Notes: generated from the sequence alone by a model not told the origin. A stretch of DNA of 64,000 nt from Metaphire vulgaris (GCA_018105865.1 CM030834.1:21501922-21565921); one strand, 5' to 3'; shown: positions 9,589-21,659, counted from the first letter of the stretch. A program made the numbers and translations.

Positions 9589-12440
9589 CAACTATGAACT
9601 AATCCTAAATTATGTACAGATGGTCCAAACTGCACTCCTATCGCGATGCAGTCTACGATGCAGTCTACGTGCGAACTCTAGCGAGTCTTTTAGTAAAATA
9701 AATAGCCTAAATTAGCAGTTTATTATCGCATATTTTTCTTTTAAGACATTTAAATGTATCTTGCACTGATTTACTATTTTTAATATAATTTCAGTTAACA
9801 TACAGTACCGACGTTTTACTATACTAAACTGGAAATTTCATCGAAGCTATTGCATTTAGACACCACTTTAAAGCCGATCTAAAATGCATTTTAAGGCGCT
9901 CAGCCTACGCTGTGCTAACGTCCTTGTCATTTGGGAGTTGCCTGTTCAATGAAGTCTAACTGAGCACAGGCCTGCTGACAAATGACATTATCATGCTAAC
10001 CCGTGCCGTTTGCAGCCTCGGCTTGTAGATGGGCACAATTTTTGGAAACCACTGTTTGTGGTAAACTGCATCATGTGTAAGAACTAACAATCGTAAACCG
10101 TGATGGAATATTATTCCAGCAGTTTATGCCTAACACAGCATTATGCCCGGAAAGAGAAAGTAATGTTGACCAAACCATCCATTTCTCTGGCACTCAAGAC
10201 AACTCAGACAATCTCTCTCTAATTTCAACAGATTCTTAGTTACAGCTGGGATTAACTCTGCCATAAATCATCATTTCTCATTTATTGTTGGGCACTGTAA
10301 CAACGCATCGCTAAATTAATTACAGCAAAACTTCGTCCAAGTCACTTCAGTACAGTGGAATCCTGCCCAAAATGGACTTAAAGGTACACCTAGATCCCAT
10401 CTCTCATCATTATAATTGTGCCCGTTTTAATAGTATTCCATTGTACAATACATTTTCACCACACACTAATTAACTAACTAAGCTAACATATAGATGGATG
10501 GGGTGGTGTATTGCAATAAAGTAAAATACAATTAGATAGATCTTGTTTTAATACTTTTACCAAAGTTCTGATAATTAATACAAACACTACAATTGTTGGC
10601 TATTGTTTAAGAATTGCAACATTCAGAATAATGTAACAGCAGCCTGTAAAGTTACCAAGAGATCAAGAGTTATAAACTTTCTTCGAAAATAGCCATGAAA
10701 TTTACCAAATCCACAAACAATGGTATTACAGTTTCTCTATTAATCTCAGTAAAGGAATGCTGTGTATTACACAATTACAAATGATTACACAATTTAAAAT
10801 ATCAAAAAGGAGTAATATTTTTAACATACTAAGTAAAAAAAGGACTTAAACAGGACTGTTAGCGGAGTGCATTATGCACTGACAGAAAGCAATTTTTAAG
10901 TTAACCCCTCTACTGGATGCAATGTAACATTGTGTCCAGTTTACAGAAAACTTGACAGTAAAGGGGTTAAAGTCTATCAAAATCCGTTCAGCACAGGTTT
11001 AAAAATTTGTCTAATATTATTTATATTCATGAAATATTTCTTTCTAAAAATTCAAAGAGAATTTCTGCTACTTTTAAACTAATTTGCATATATAAATTCC
11101 ACCAAATACAGACAAACTGAATCAACATTAGTTACATTCTAGAGACCACTAAATCAGCGACATCAGAAAGATATAATTGCTATACGCGGATTACAAATGG
11201 GAATTATAGATTACGAGATATTAAGAGAAGAATAACAATGATGAAAGTGAAATAAGTGGTTCTGACTGTGTTACAATTGCGCATAGCATGAAAAACAACA
11301 AAGCATCACCTATGTCAAACAATCAGCAACTGACTAGGTTGCAAATCCAACTCACTCGACTGCAATGCATTCACACTCAGGCTAAATAAACTGTGATCAA
11401 CTCAACAATGTGTGCAGTTACATCCATCGACGAGAAGCAGAAACATCAGCAATGCAAGAACTAATTAACTTGCCCTCTAGATCTACAACCCTTAAAAAAC
11501 CCACGAAATACAGATGAAAACAGACTAAATGCTCGTGAATACACTGGTGCATCACACGTCAAGCTTTATAGTGGTGCCGCAGAAGTCCATGATTTACTTA
11601 CTTACTTATATGACTAAGGGTTGTTTCAAGTCAAAAGTCAGTAAAAAGATATTTCCAGATTAAGTGACAAATGCTGAATTGAGCGAGATCTTTAAATTCA
11701 GCAAAGAACCTTGAAAGCAAATAGTTTTCAATGACAGGTTCAACTGTTGCAGATCACCACTGTCCACAGTGTGCATCAATGAGGCTAGGTGGCTAAAAAG
11801 TACAGTAAAACATAAATATATACACTCAAGCCAATATTTGCTTGGTTAATTGGAGATGGAAGGAAAATTTCTCTTCTCAACGAGAAACAACAAACAAAGC
11901 AGAATACAAAAAGTAAAAAGTAAAAGATTCAATTAAGATTACAAGATTCACTAATAAAAAGATGGCCATTTATTTGGTATTTTAGCTATTATAATTAGCA
12001 GTCATGCCAGTCTGTATTTTTGGTTTTACAAATCCCCCCCAAAAAAAGCAAGCAAATTTCTAAAATTATACTGATAAATATCATGACTATTCAAAAGGAA
12101 TCTACGACACAAGTTGGAAAATATCAATGTCAACAAGCTACAGCTGGTACAACGTGCAAAGCTAAAGCAGTGCATTAACAACAACCCACAGAAATCAACT
12201 ACCGGTACAGCGCTTTGTTTCCACAGTACTAATAGGAACTACGTTTAATGAAAGCGCAACCATTCAAGATAACAATAAAAACGCGATTCACATTGCAAAT
12301 ATTGCACGAAAAGGAAGATTTAAGAAAAAGACCACAGTCGAAAGCAAAATTGAAAGCAACGCTTAGACTATTCGAGGGACAATGAAACTTTGCACTCGTG
12401 TTTTTAAAAAAATCTGTCATAAATCCAAAAACATGTTGCA
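9589..12440. other. Gene-free AT-rich stretch downstream of SCOC
   Basis: I see no exon-like segment. The only structured piece is a tiny piggyBac-like element at 10905. Part of 11500-12780 may be SCOC 3' UTR or downstream DNA. Confidence 0.5.
10905..10966. mobile_element. piggyBac-like micro-MITE, 62 bp
   Basis: TTAA lies at 10901-10904 and 10967-10970. The ends are CCCCTCTACTG and CAGTAAAGGGG. A relative with the same TTAA/CCCCTT structure lies at 43396-43467. Confidence 0.6.
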
Positions 12441-12448
12441 CTAGACCT

Positions 12449-12540
12449 CCATCCATCCATCCATCCATCCATCCATCCATCCATCCATCCATCCATCCAT
12501 CCATCCATCCATCCATCCATCCATCCATCCATCCATTTCC
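12449..12540. repeat. (CCAT)n tetranucleotide array
   Basis: About 22 near-perfect CCAT units. The apparent MDGW/SIHP proteins are repeat translations only. Confidence 0.97.
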
Positions 12541-13280
12541 ATCCATTCATTTAGACGAAGACCTAAGTCATGAAGCACAATGAGAGAACGAATCATACCC
12601 ATGCTGGACATGATACAAGGCTGTAGCTATGCACCAAGTTTACATAAATACACAAAAGTATCTGACTAGAGAGAGTCGTAAATATATAACACAAAACTCA
12701 TTTCTATTTCGTACGCATCATCCTTTACACGAACGCTTCAACGCGCATTTCCATAAGCCTCACTTTTTCTTATTGGCTGTCCTGCAAAAGTAAAAATAAG
12801 CAAACCATAATTACACACCAATTAAACAAAAATATAACTGACCAAAACAGAATAGATTACTCTGAATTGAAATCAACTGATATAGCCAGATAAAAAGATC
12901 CCTTCCTATAGTACTGGCATTATTAAAGAAATACAAAGTATGGATCACATGGTCATGAGTAATCGTGGCCTTCACATTTCATTGATTAAAAAAGATTACA
13001 GTAACTTCTCTCCCTCATCACTTCTTCATTCTATCAACATCTCATAAAATCACATTTACAAAGAATTTGACTATGGACACTAGTAAATTTAAACTCTCGA
13101 AATAATCCAGGAACACAATGTTACCAAATCTACACCTGTATGGCATAAGAACATCCTTCTTGCACCTTGGTCTTGTACTGCAAGAAGAGGAACTAGCAAA
13201 TTCACACGAAGTTAATGCAAAAATACTTTTCTTACATTTTGAAATGTTACCTTGACCTAGAGTTCGGATCTAAAGAGCTT

Positions 13281-13432
13281 TCAGAGCACATACTTTTTCT
13301 TGGCTTTTGGTGACAGGCTTTGGAACACGCTGCTGGCAGCCATTAAATTCTCGATGTACTGCCCGAGAACCTGGTTTTCCGATTTCAACTTCAGGTTTTC
13401 CTCCTTCACGGAATCTACCCTACGCGACAGAT
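13281..13432 (-). CDS. SCOC: Short coiled-coil protein, last coding exon
   Basis: The exon encodes the conserved SCOC core: [15 protein letters not shown], then [21 protein letters not shown] and a lysine-rich tail before TGA. This is the most conserved part of the family, a short homodimeric coiled coil. The acceptor is GTCTTTTTAG. A base left over from the previous exon (phase 1) completes an Asp. The C-terminus ([10 protein letters not shown]) differs from the vertebrate KSKRK ending but keeps the basic character. A CAAG|GTAACA donor-like site lies 30 bp after the stop, and an acceptor-like TTTTGCAG is near 12785, so a 3' UTR intron is possible. Confidence 0.93.
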
Positions 13433-14003
13433 CTAAAAAGACAAACTGCCTTGGTTTTCTGTTCTTCCTTGAATCACAGCCAATAACAGATGTACAACAG
13501 CAAAGTCTCATCATAATAAACGCCATGGGGCGGACAAAAAATTGTCCACATCAAGCGTTTGTATGAAATGTCCATTGTTGCTAGCTGTCCAGTTTTTGTA
13601 ATAGTAACTCCCATGTCTATTTTGTGTGGAAGTAATCCACAAAAGGTGCAAATAAGTCCTTTGTTTTCATCAGCTGTCCATGAACCGTAACATTTTCAGA
13701 ACACATTAAACAGAAACACATTCGGTCTTATCACTCACTGCACTATGCATTGGCTTATGACTTATAATTTGAATTTTATCCAAATCTAGCAATACATACT
13801 TCTGCTCATACCATACATCAAGAAAATGATAATTGAAACTGACTTCCACAGAGTACTTCACAGTACTGTATCTTCATCATAACTGCCAATGAAATGATTC
13901 ATTGACTTCCATGCACTGCTATATTGAGTTTTCATTCTAAGTAAGATTGCTATAACGAGGCTTAACCATAAATAAAAAGTATGATTTCTAATGCAGAACT
14001 AAC

Positions 14004-14090
14004 CATCCAATGTATTTTGTAGCTCCAGAACTTGATTAATTAGCCGTCTCTTTTCTTCTTCCTCGTCTTGATTTACGTCTGGATCGAGTT
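14004..14090 (-). CDS. SCOC: Short coiled-coil protein, middle exon
   Basis: 87 bp between acceptor GTTTTGTTGCAG and donor GATG|GTTAG, phase 1 on both sides. It encodes LDPDVNQDEEEEKRRLINQV and LELQNTLD, matching the acidic start of the SCOC coiled coil and its RLINQVLELQ heptads. Confidence 0.93.
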
Positions 14091-14546
14091 CTGCAACAAA
14101 ACCAGCAAATAACGTTTCCATTCATTTCAACGAATGCTCTAGAACACGTGTATCTAGCAATTTCTAGAAATTATTCGTTTAATATTTACATAAATGAACA
14201 ACAAGTATAAAGATAAAGCAAAAAAATTATTATATACAGATTCTTTCCCTGTCACACGCATACAAAAAAGCAGTCTGAAACAAAATTTATAGCAAGTCAA
14301 ACAGGTCTCAAAAGCTAATTATGAATATTTACAACTATATCTACAGACCAAAGCAGCAAAGGATAAAAGGTTTGGCACTTTATAAGAATCTAGAAGTAAT
14401 ATAAGGCAATTGCTGGCCTTAGTTTCTGGTGATATATCAGAGTTGGATAATGCCACAATTCACTTCAACATGTCAAAGTCTTATTATTGAAGTTCAATTT
14501 GAATAAAAGAGCTTCCTGTGCAATCTTGGCTCAATATTATAAAAAT

Positions 14547-14680
14547 TAAGACTAACTTCAATCGGGACACAGTGTATATTGCAGAAACTGCCTGCCCTAT
14601 AGCACCATCTAGTTTTAAAGCTCCTATATATCTACATGCGTAATCTCTTTACAATACTAAACGCACAAATTGATATATGT
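14547..14680. repeat. Dispersed repeat copy, uninserted version
   Basis: The block containing GCACCATCTAGTTTTAAAGC, TACATGCGTAATCTCTTTAC and CACAGTGTATATTGCAG recurs inverted at 16606-16906. It contains a SINE-tail-like TATAGCACC word. It lies in the first SCOC intron and supplies the empty site for the insertion at 16691. Confidence 0.75.
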
Positions 14681-15066
14681 ATAAATTATATGTAGCAGAC
14701 TTTAAAACTCCATGCTAGTTACTCTAGTCTCTGGAAATCTTCCTATTGCTGAATGATCCATTCAAACCATAAATAATAATACTTATAGTATGGCATATTT
14801 CCAGCAATCAATGAAAACACAGTCTAGCCAATTTAATTTAATATTCAAAAGACTATCCAAACTGTTTCACAGTAAATGGAGTCAGCATCTAATACAGAAT
14901 GTATACTGTCCCCATACTTGGAAATGATAATTTAACTTATGCTGAATGAGACATTAAGCATTGTGACCAGAAAACAATGACCAATTCATCCTCTAATACA
15001 AAAGGCAGCAATAGAAAGCCATCAGTAAAATATACTTAAACATATTCATGGTCTTTGACCTCTGAC

Positions 15067-15121
15067 CTTGGGTTATGGCTTCACTGCTTTTCATGTTGTT
15101 CAACTGATTTGGCTCACTCAT
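15067..15121 (-). CDS. SCOC: Short coiled-coil protein, start exon
   Basis: ATG at 15119-15121 opens MSEPNQLNNMKSSEAITQ, with donor CAAG|GTCAGAG. The three exons give a complete 97-residue protein. SCOC is known at the Golgi, where it binds ARL1-type small GTPases; with FEZ1/UNC-76 partners it acts in autophagy and axonal transport (the nematode homologue is UNC-69). The start was chosen because it is the only in-frame ATG before a stop and its phase matches. A 5' UTR exon may lie near 15.8-15.9 kb, where the DNA is locally CpG-bearing. Confidence 0.88.
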
Positions 15122-15939
15122 GGTTTCTCACACTTGATTTCTCAACAAGTTAAAAACAGATTTTGTCAGACTATCTGAAAATATAAAATCAATATATCCG
15201 AGAATATAAAATAATGACAAATTTCACACTAACAACTCTGCTATCTGACAAAAAAACTCAAAAAATAAACTAATCGATTTCAACACAACCGTCTCTCTCC
15301 AGCACACTGAAGTGATTAATGAGTATGCAATGTCGAACAGTAAATAACACAACCAAAAATCAAAATAATAAATAATAAAAGTAACTAGAATTTCAAGGCT
15401 AAATCAAATAACATTCTCAAAAACATCGGATGATGATTCATTGCATTAATTTCATTCACAGCTGATTTTTAATTTCAGATATTAACGGAATTTAAGAATC
15501 AGGTGAAAACAAACACTTCATCAACGAACACTTCGAATATACATCAATCAAATACAGCGTGAATTTCAATTTTAAAACCGTAAAATAGAGAAAAATAAAA
15601 TGTAGACGTTGACAATCAATTTCGCTTCATTATTAATAAGAAATGGCGACGGGAGAAACAGAAGAGGCCGCTAAACATCGATTAATGTCGATTTCCGACA
15701 GAAAATCACAATAAAAAGACCTTTTAAATGAGATCGATGCTGTCGTTTCAAAGAACTGATCGTAATCTGTCTAATATTTCGTAATAGTTAGTGAAAAACT
15801 CTGCAAATAATCACAGTACACCGAGATCCATTACGTACAAAGGCTGTTTTCCTCCTCATAAGATTACGGCTTATTCTGACACTAGTTTCCCAATCGCGAC
15901 GCGTCGCCGCCTAGCGAATGCTGCGATACAAAAAGTTTA

Positions 15940-15940
<1 letters not shown>

Positions 15941-16014
<74 letters not shown>
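15941..16014. repeat. (AAT)n array with SINE-type tail
   Basis: The AAT array is followed by CTTCTATAGCACCATTTATAA, the same type of GCGC-TATA word that ends several SINE-like repeats here (34180, 39900, 43257). The array may have grown from a SINE tail. Confidence 0.85.
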
Positions 16015-16018
<4 letters not shown>

Positions 16019-16690
16019 CTATAGCACCATTTATAATACTCAATGGTATCAATTATCGATGGTACTTCAAAAAGTAAGTGAACGTAAAGTAAAGAGAAAT
16101 TACTATAGCGCTGTAAGTGGCTTGGCGCAGTGTACCAGCTTATTTGCGCGAGCTCAATCTGTCTCTAAAGCCATAGTTTGTAATCCGTAGCCCGTGGTTG
16201 TCAAGGTTGTAGATGCAAATAGGTACGTACTAAGACTACTAGGTAGGCCTAGTCGCAGGAAAGCGTTAACTTCTATGAAATATGATGACATAAATTTCGG
16301 TGGGTATAAGATGTTTAGTTGGCCTAAGGATTTCTCCTTAGGATTTCTTGATAAGAGTTATTTGTTTTAAGAAGGCTTGTGGAGTGATGATCAATGTGAT
16401 TGACTGATTTATTGTCAGAAGAGAACCAGAGTTATTAATCTAATAATCTTTCGGATCCCACGGAAGATGATCATTGCGGAGACGAGGTTCGGTGTATGAG
16501 ATCGACCGATAGGCCTAAGAGAATTTTAGTGACATGGCTTTTGGCCGAATGGTAGTCAGGAGAAACTACGAAGGAATTGACGATTGCGTTTAGTAGGCCT
16601 ATTGTAAAGAGATTACGCAGGTAGATATATTATATAGGAGCTTTAAAACTAGATGGCGCTATATAGTGCAGGCAGTTTCTGCAATATACA

Positions 16691-16881
16691 CATAGGCGGA
16701 TTTAGAGTTTAATATTTGGGTAGGCTAGTATGGGGGTCTGGGGGTGCCATCCAGCACGCGTGCCATCCAGCATGCGACAGACCTGGTGTTGATGGAAAAA
16801 ACATTTTTTTGTTTTGGTGGGATTAGTTGGGTAGGCTTAACCGCTTAAGCCTACCCTAGCCTTTAATAAAATCCGCCTATG
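16691..16881. mobile_element. hAT-like MITE CATAGGCGGAT
   Basis: Terminal inverted repeats CATAGGCGGATTT and AAATCCGCCTATG are flanked by perfect 8-bp duplications AATATACA (16683-16690 and 16882-16889). It is 191 bp and non-coding. The same repeat without the insertion is present at 14547-14680. Confidence 0.9.
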
Positions 16882-17264
16882 AATATACACTAGCTGTGAC
16901 CCGATTGAATTGGCACCGTTTTAGAACTCAATAATTATAACTTCAACTAATTTTATCCAAAATTTATTTTAAAAAATTACCCAGAGTAAATATCATCTAT
17001 TCTATTCTGCACAAAGTTTGAAATTTCAACAAAGTAGGTCGCGCTCAGTTTACAATAATTATATAAATTTTTAAAAACTTGAACTCAACTGTTATTAATT
17101 AAAATGTGTTCCAGTTCAGACAATTGGAATTGAAGTTAGAACTAGCAAAATTAAGTGAGCTAATTAACTAGAATTAGATCGATGCTAAATCTAAAAAAGA
17201 AACTACCTACAGAAATGATCAGGTCAGGTGATCTGGTTTTTATTAATATTAAGGTGTCAACAGC

Positions 17265-17468
17265 GTTAACGCTTATCGATAGGCCAGAGGCGGCGGAAGA
17301 CAATAAAAAGTACCCCGGCCCGTTTACTATATAACGGCAGCGGTCGTTGAGGGTCGAGGTGCCTAACTAACAGTAGATAGCCAAAATGCATTTTCAATAA
17401 AAAGAAACGTTTTAAGAAGTTTTTATCGATTAGGCCCCGTATGCCCACAACTCCCTGCACGCCACTGG
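17265..17468. mobile_element. Possible hAT-like fragment with a GTACCCCGGCC block
   Basis: The right end CTGCACGCCACTG resembles a hAT terminus, but the left end was not found. The GTACCCCGGCCCG word inside is shared with the hairpin at 18599. Confidence 0.35.
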
Positions 17469-17938
17469 GACTGTAAGATGTTTATTCACAAGGTGAACTG
17501 GCACGGTTTTAAACATTTGCATTCTGCAACACTTTTATTTCATCACATTTGTAAGAAGGCAGTAGTCCATGTGTACTGTAATTGTAAACAAAAATAAAAT
17601 GTTTTAATAACACAACGAAAGGGAATACAAAAATCGTGAATATTGCAATGAATGGACAAAAACATGGAAAGAGTCAGGCCATTGAGATGTGTTGAAGGTG
17701 TCATTGAAAGCACAGGCAGTCAGCAAGAAGATATAAAATCAAGAATAAGGCTCCATACAATAGGATTGGAAAGGATGAAAACTATGGCGAAAAACAACTC
17801 GGGGGAGTCCCATAAATCTTGGGGGTGACCATGTCTAGTGTTGAGATTTATACGATTATAGTTTTTCGTAGCATAGTCCTAGTCCTACACTCATCACTAT
17901 GGAATAATTTGCGCAGATGTTGTATCTGAAGTACTTAC

Positions 17939-17995
17939 AGTTTGTTCAGGGTCTTCGACATTCAGTTTACGACGTTTAACAACAAACTTGTCCAT
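17939..17995 (-). CDS. Candidate first coding exon of an unidentified gene (MDKF start)
   Basis: ATG at 17993-17995 opens MDKFVVKRRKLNVEDPEQT, followed by a strong donor ACT|GTAAGTAC (phase 0). A basic MDKF-type N-terminus is common in hAT-derived and MYM zinc-finger proteins, so a domesticated transposase is one guess. The upstream sequence is locally CG-rich, like a promoter. No partner exon could be recognised in 16.0-17.9 kb, so the rest may lie farther on the minus strand or be absent. Confidence 0.4.
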
Positions 17996-18598
17996 TGTGT
18001 CGATGGCGAAGCGCTGTTGTCTGTTGAACGATTGAATCAATCCATGAAGTCGTTAGATTGCTTTCCGCAATTTATGCAAACACGGTGAAGCTCTAACTGA
18101 TCACTTTCGATCGGGACCCATCTCTCGGTGAAACACTCTAACGCCCTCTACTGCTTCCCTGGTGCCCTCTGCTGCCCTTCGCCTTTTCGCCCACCGTCTC
18201 CCCACTTGGTTCGTCAAAGGGCCTTCCGCCGTCTTTTAATCTAATGTTAACTTATAGACGTACGTTACTGCTGCGTTTGACACCTCGGGTTAAAGGTGTA
18301 TATGACCCCTGCCTGATCTTATCTGATCTTTCTACTATGAAGCCTTATTGGGCAGTGCATTCCTCCTCCCGCGACAGCAGCTGTGTAATCTAATAAGATT
18401 ATGACTGCCGTGTTTGACGCCTTCTGGTTAAATGAGAATATGACATGCCTATCTGATCTTATCTGATCTTGCAACTATAAAGCCCTATTCGGTAGAGCAT
18501 TCGCCCTCCAGCGACAGCGGCTTTTTTCGAAATTCGAAGTGAGAATTTAACCAAATAATTTAAAGAATCGCAATTCTTCAGTTCTTACTTCCTAAAAA

Positions 18599-18632
18599 GT
18601 ACCCCGGCCCGACCTATGGCGGGCCGGGGTAC
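18599..18632. repeat. GC-rich perfect hairpin
   Basis: 13-bp perfect arms (GTACCCCGGCCCG and its complement) surround an 8-base loop. A further copy of GTACCCCGGCC follows at 18641, and another lies at 17312. It is probably part of a dispersed repeat. Confidence 0.8.
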
Positions 18633-18909
18633 CTTCAAAAGTACCCCGGCCTGGGCCGACGGGGCCGATAGGAGTGCGCCGCCTATGCGATAGGCCTAGA
18701 TCCCGTCTAGTCAGTTAGGCCTACAAGTTACAACAAAGTTTTCCCTAAAAAACAATATAATCACTAATTTGGAATCGGTTGGAAATCTGTGAACTTCACG
18801 ATTCTTCAATTAGTCGCTAGGTGAAAGCGATTATTCAATTGAGACCTTCGCATTCAATTTGCAAGTTGGTAAAAAAGTTATTAGGGCCTTTACTGCAAAC
18901 TTTATCAGC

Positions 18910-19257
18910 CAGTGTTATTCCTAGGATTTTGAATTTGGGGGTTGTCTGGAAAACCTGGTGGTGTCAGAATTTTTAAGTCTCTGCCCGAAAAAGCTGACAA
19001 GCAAAAAAACGTTATCAAGTCTCAAAAGCAACCAAAAAACCTTTAAAAGTCTCAAAAACCTCTGACAAGCAAAAAAGGTCATCCGAGAATAAAAGTTGGG
19101 GGTGTCTTTCTCCATTTTGGTGGGGGAGCGTTCTGAGCTAATTAGTATGTTTTTGTATGCATACCATTGTCGCATTACCAAATTTGGAAATTTGGGAGGT
19201 CGACCTCAAATTGGGGGGTTGGGGTTGGGGGTGTTAGGGGGTGTAAAAATATCCCTG
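18910..19257. mobile_element. hAT-like element CAGTGTTATTCCTAGG, full copy
   Basis: The left end is CAGTGTTATTCCTAGGATTT and the right end AAAAATATCCCTG. Perfect 8-bp duplications TTATCAGC lie at 18902-18909 and 19258-19265. 348 bp, non-coding, with internal GACAAGCAAAAAAGGTCATC. Relatives are at 34759 (minus, truncated) and 62847. Confidence 0.85.
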
Positions 19258-19265
19258 TTATCAGC

Positions 19266-19482
19266 ACATGGAAACTCGAACGCATGGAACTACCGCAAGA
19301 GACTATTGCAGAGGTAATGAAAGTCTGTCAGGAACTCACCCACAGAATACCAGGTCTAAATGGCGTCATTTACGTTCTCTCTATGCTTGACCAGTCTGTC
19401 AGTTTGCAGTAGCATGCGATGATGGGTGAATTATTGCATTTCAAAGACGCGCTTGTTAAAGCATTATCAGAAGAAGGTTTTT
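19266..19482 (+). pseudogene. Unidentified coding-like remnant
   Basis: Directly after the hAT-like insertion, a frame reads MELPQETIAEVMKVCQELTH and continues to a TAG at 19410. The same frame continues past it with MMGELLHFKDALVKALSEEG to a second stop. The composition is protein-like (balanced, helical) rather than repeat-derived, but I do not recognise it. It could be a decayed exon broken by the insertion, or chance. Confidence 0.25.
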
Positions 19483-19808
19483 AATTTCACAAAGGTCTGT
19501 TGTTAAGTTAAATCGAATTTTCATCCTGAAAAGTCAACTGTCTGTGTTTCATCGCGTAGATAATTATTAGGCCTATTACTTCAAAGTCAAAACGCTTAAA
19601 TAAGCTTATGCCAAATTAAGCGAACGTTTCTTAGTAGAATAATAACAACTGAGAAGAGAAGCACACAAACATCATTCACTAAGTCCTCTAACTTTAACCT
19701 CTATATACAGCCATCGTCAGCACATGCAGCAAATATCGACTGACGTTTTAGACAGAAAATCCAATTGAAAATCGTCCGCATATCAGGCGTTTTGTCCGTT
19801 TTTTCCGT

Positions 19809-19960
19809 TCAAGGAGAGTCGCTTATCTTCAGCTGCGGTATCTTCGCCCCGCAACCGTTGTTACTGCTGGACACGCCCTGTCCAGACGGAACTCCGCAGT
19901 TCAAATGCTGTCCGGGACTGATAAATCCCTCCATCAGATTAGGAATGTCGTTGGGACGTT
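19809..19960 (-). CDS. dach: Dachshund, terminal coding exon candidate
   Basis: The acceptor TGCGATTTTTTTAG is strong. Read after a one-base carry-over (phase 1), the exon gives RPNDIPNLMEGFISPG, then QHLNCGVPSGQGVSSSNNG and a TGA at 19809-19811. The other two frames stop within 8 residues. Phase 1 matches every upstream dachshund junction except one. The sequence is not obviously conserved with vertebrate DACH C-termini, so its assignment rests on strand, position, phase and splice signal. Confidence 0.6.
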
Positions 19961-20266
19961 CTAAAAAAATCGCAGACAATCTTTCAATCTCATGAACTTA
20001 AAATGGCACTGTAGAACTATTTTAAAAAGCGCAATACGAAGTTGTCAGCTGCAACTCTATAAGTTCTTTAGGTGTTTTACGAATCGCTGGCTGCTTTTTC
20101 TACAGAAGACCTATTTCGAATATTAGGCTACTCAACTACTAGACCACACGAAGCCGCCTAAATTCGACGAACCTAATAATATTTTGAGTTAAATACAGAC
20201 ACCAACGTTAGGCTACATTGCGTTCATTTCTAAGCGCGAATGTCGAAAGTCAGCAACTACAGGTAG

Positions 20267-20563
20267 CAGTGGCGTAGCGTGACTTTCGGGGACCCAGAGG
20301 GCATCCTTGATATGGGGCCTCTATAGGATATGGGGGCCCCTGTAGGCTAACATAGATTACACCGTTCTAAAAAATAAGGTTTACTCCCTAATTCAATAAT
20401 TACTAACTTTGTAGCAGTAATTTTGAAATAGTATAGTAAAATGTAAAAATAAATCATTGTTTAGTAAGTTGAAACCACTCTTCGGGGCCCCCTTCTTCCG
20501 GGGCCTAGAAGGGAGAGGGTTCTGCAAATTGCCCCCTCGTCCCCCACCCACGTTACGCCACTG
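20267..20563. mobile_element. hAT-like MITE CAGTGGCGTAGC
   Basis: Ends CAGTGGCGTAGCGTGAC and CACGTTACGCCACTG enclose a G-rich body. The flanks ACAGGTAG and ACGGGTGG agree at 6 of 8 bases. Confidence 0.75.
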
Positions 20564-20672
20564 ACGGGTGGTGTAATGTTTCTTCTTGCGATTCCTATGC
20601 AGCAGTTTTTAGCAGGCTCTTTTCTCGACGACAGCAGTGAGAGTTGTTGTTGTTTTTACCGTCTTGTCTTAC

Positions 20673-20743
20673 TTCGATGGCAGATCCGCCGCAGCTCCCC
20701 CCGCCGCGCTCAGAGTCGTTTGCATCGTCTGCGGAGACGGACG
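20673..20743 (-). CDS. dach: Possible alternative 3' exon of dachshund
   Basis: 71 bp lie between a pyrimidine-rich acceptor GGCTTTCCTTTCCAG and a donor GAA|GTAAGAC. Phase-1 entry reads SVSADDANDSERGGG and leaves in phase 0. The 19.8-kb exon would then stop after eight residues. The splice signals are good, but there is no homology support. Confidence 0.3.
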
Positions 20744-20815
20744 CTGGAAAGGAAAGCCACAGCGCACATTTCAAAACCAAGCAAAGAATATCGCGCAGTT
20801 CGAAGCTAAAGCTAA

Positions 20816-20859
20816 GGGGCTGTCCATTAATTACGTCAAGATAATTAATGGACAACCCC
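20816..20859. mobile_element. Minimal Harbinger-like relic, 44 bp
   Basis: Only the two inverted repeats remain: GGGGCTGTCCATTAATTACG and a right arm ending TTAATGGACAACCCC. TAA lies on both sides (20813-20815 and 20860-20862). Confidence 0.75.
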
Positions 20860-20873
20860 TAACCACATAGCGT

Positions 20874-21060
20874 CAGTGCCGTTTTATAGGAAGTTTGGGG
20901 GCCCTGGGCATTTTAAAAAAAAAAGTGGTGTTGACCTTTTTTGCTTATTTTGCTTTTGGAGGAGAATAATTAATAAAAATCAACCCCGCCCGCGGGGCCC
21001 CTCATATGTCGCCGGGCGCTAGGCACGTGCCTACCATGCCTTTGCCTTAAAACGCCCCTG
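20874..21060. mobile_element. Probable hAT-like MITE CAGTGCCGTTTTA
   Basis: Ends CAGTGCCGTTTTA and TAAAACGCCCCTG form an imperfect inverted repeat. No exact target duplication was seen. It begins 14 bp after the Harbinger relic. Confidence 0.5.
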
Positions 21061-21659
21061 CCAGCGTCGCCATGCCTTTTTTCGTAACGACCTCCTATAA
21101 GTGGACTTAGAACTCCCGTCTATATCAGCCCCCCTCCGAAAATTAGGTATTGGCATAGACCATAGTTTTGGATTCGACATTCAAATCTCTACAGAACTGG
21201 TATTTTAGGTTGAGTTTGTCCACATAATATAAGTTATTGCCCATTAAACATACCACATTATAGAAATGCAAATATTTTCAGGTTTTTGTATTTTAGGTCC
21301 ATTTGACGGCAAGACTGTGCAGTCATTGTGCCACAAAAACTATACAAACTGAACAATTGAACATATGTTTCCTTATCATTATACAGTACTTATATTTCAA
21401 GCAATGCCAGTTGTGTACTGATGAATGTATAATATATAATATGCTGTCATATATCACGAAATACACAATCGTGCCAAATGCCAATCACATTTCGGTCGAC
21501 AGGGGGCACTGTCAAAAGCTCGAAGGTAATTAGGCCTACTTCACACGATGCTCCGAATGTTTGTTGCAAAATCGCAAATCTGAGCATCAAAATTTTCTCT
21601 CGTTTTGCTCAAAATAGCGTGAACGTAATATTTAGAAGTCTAAGAGCAAGAACTGACTG

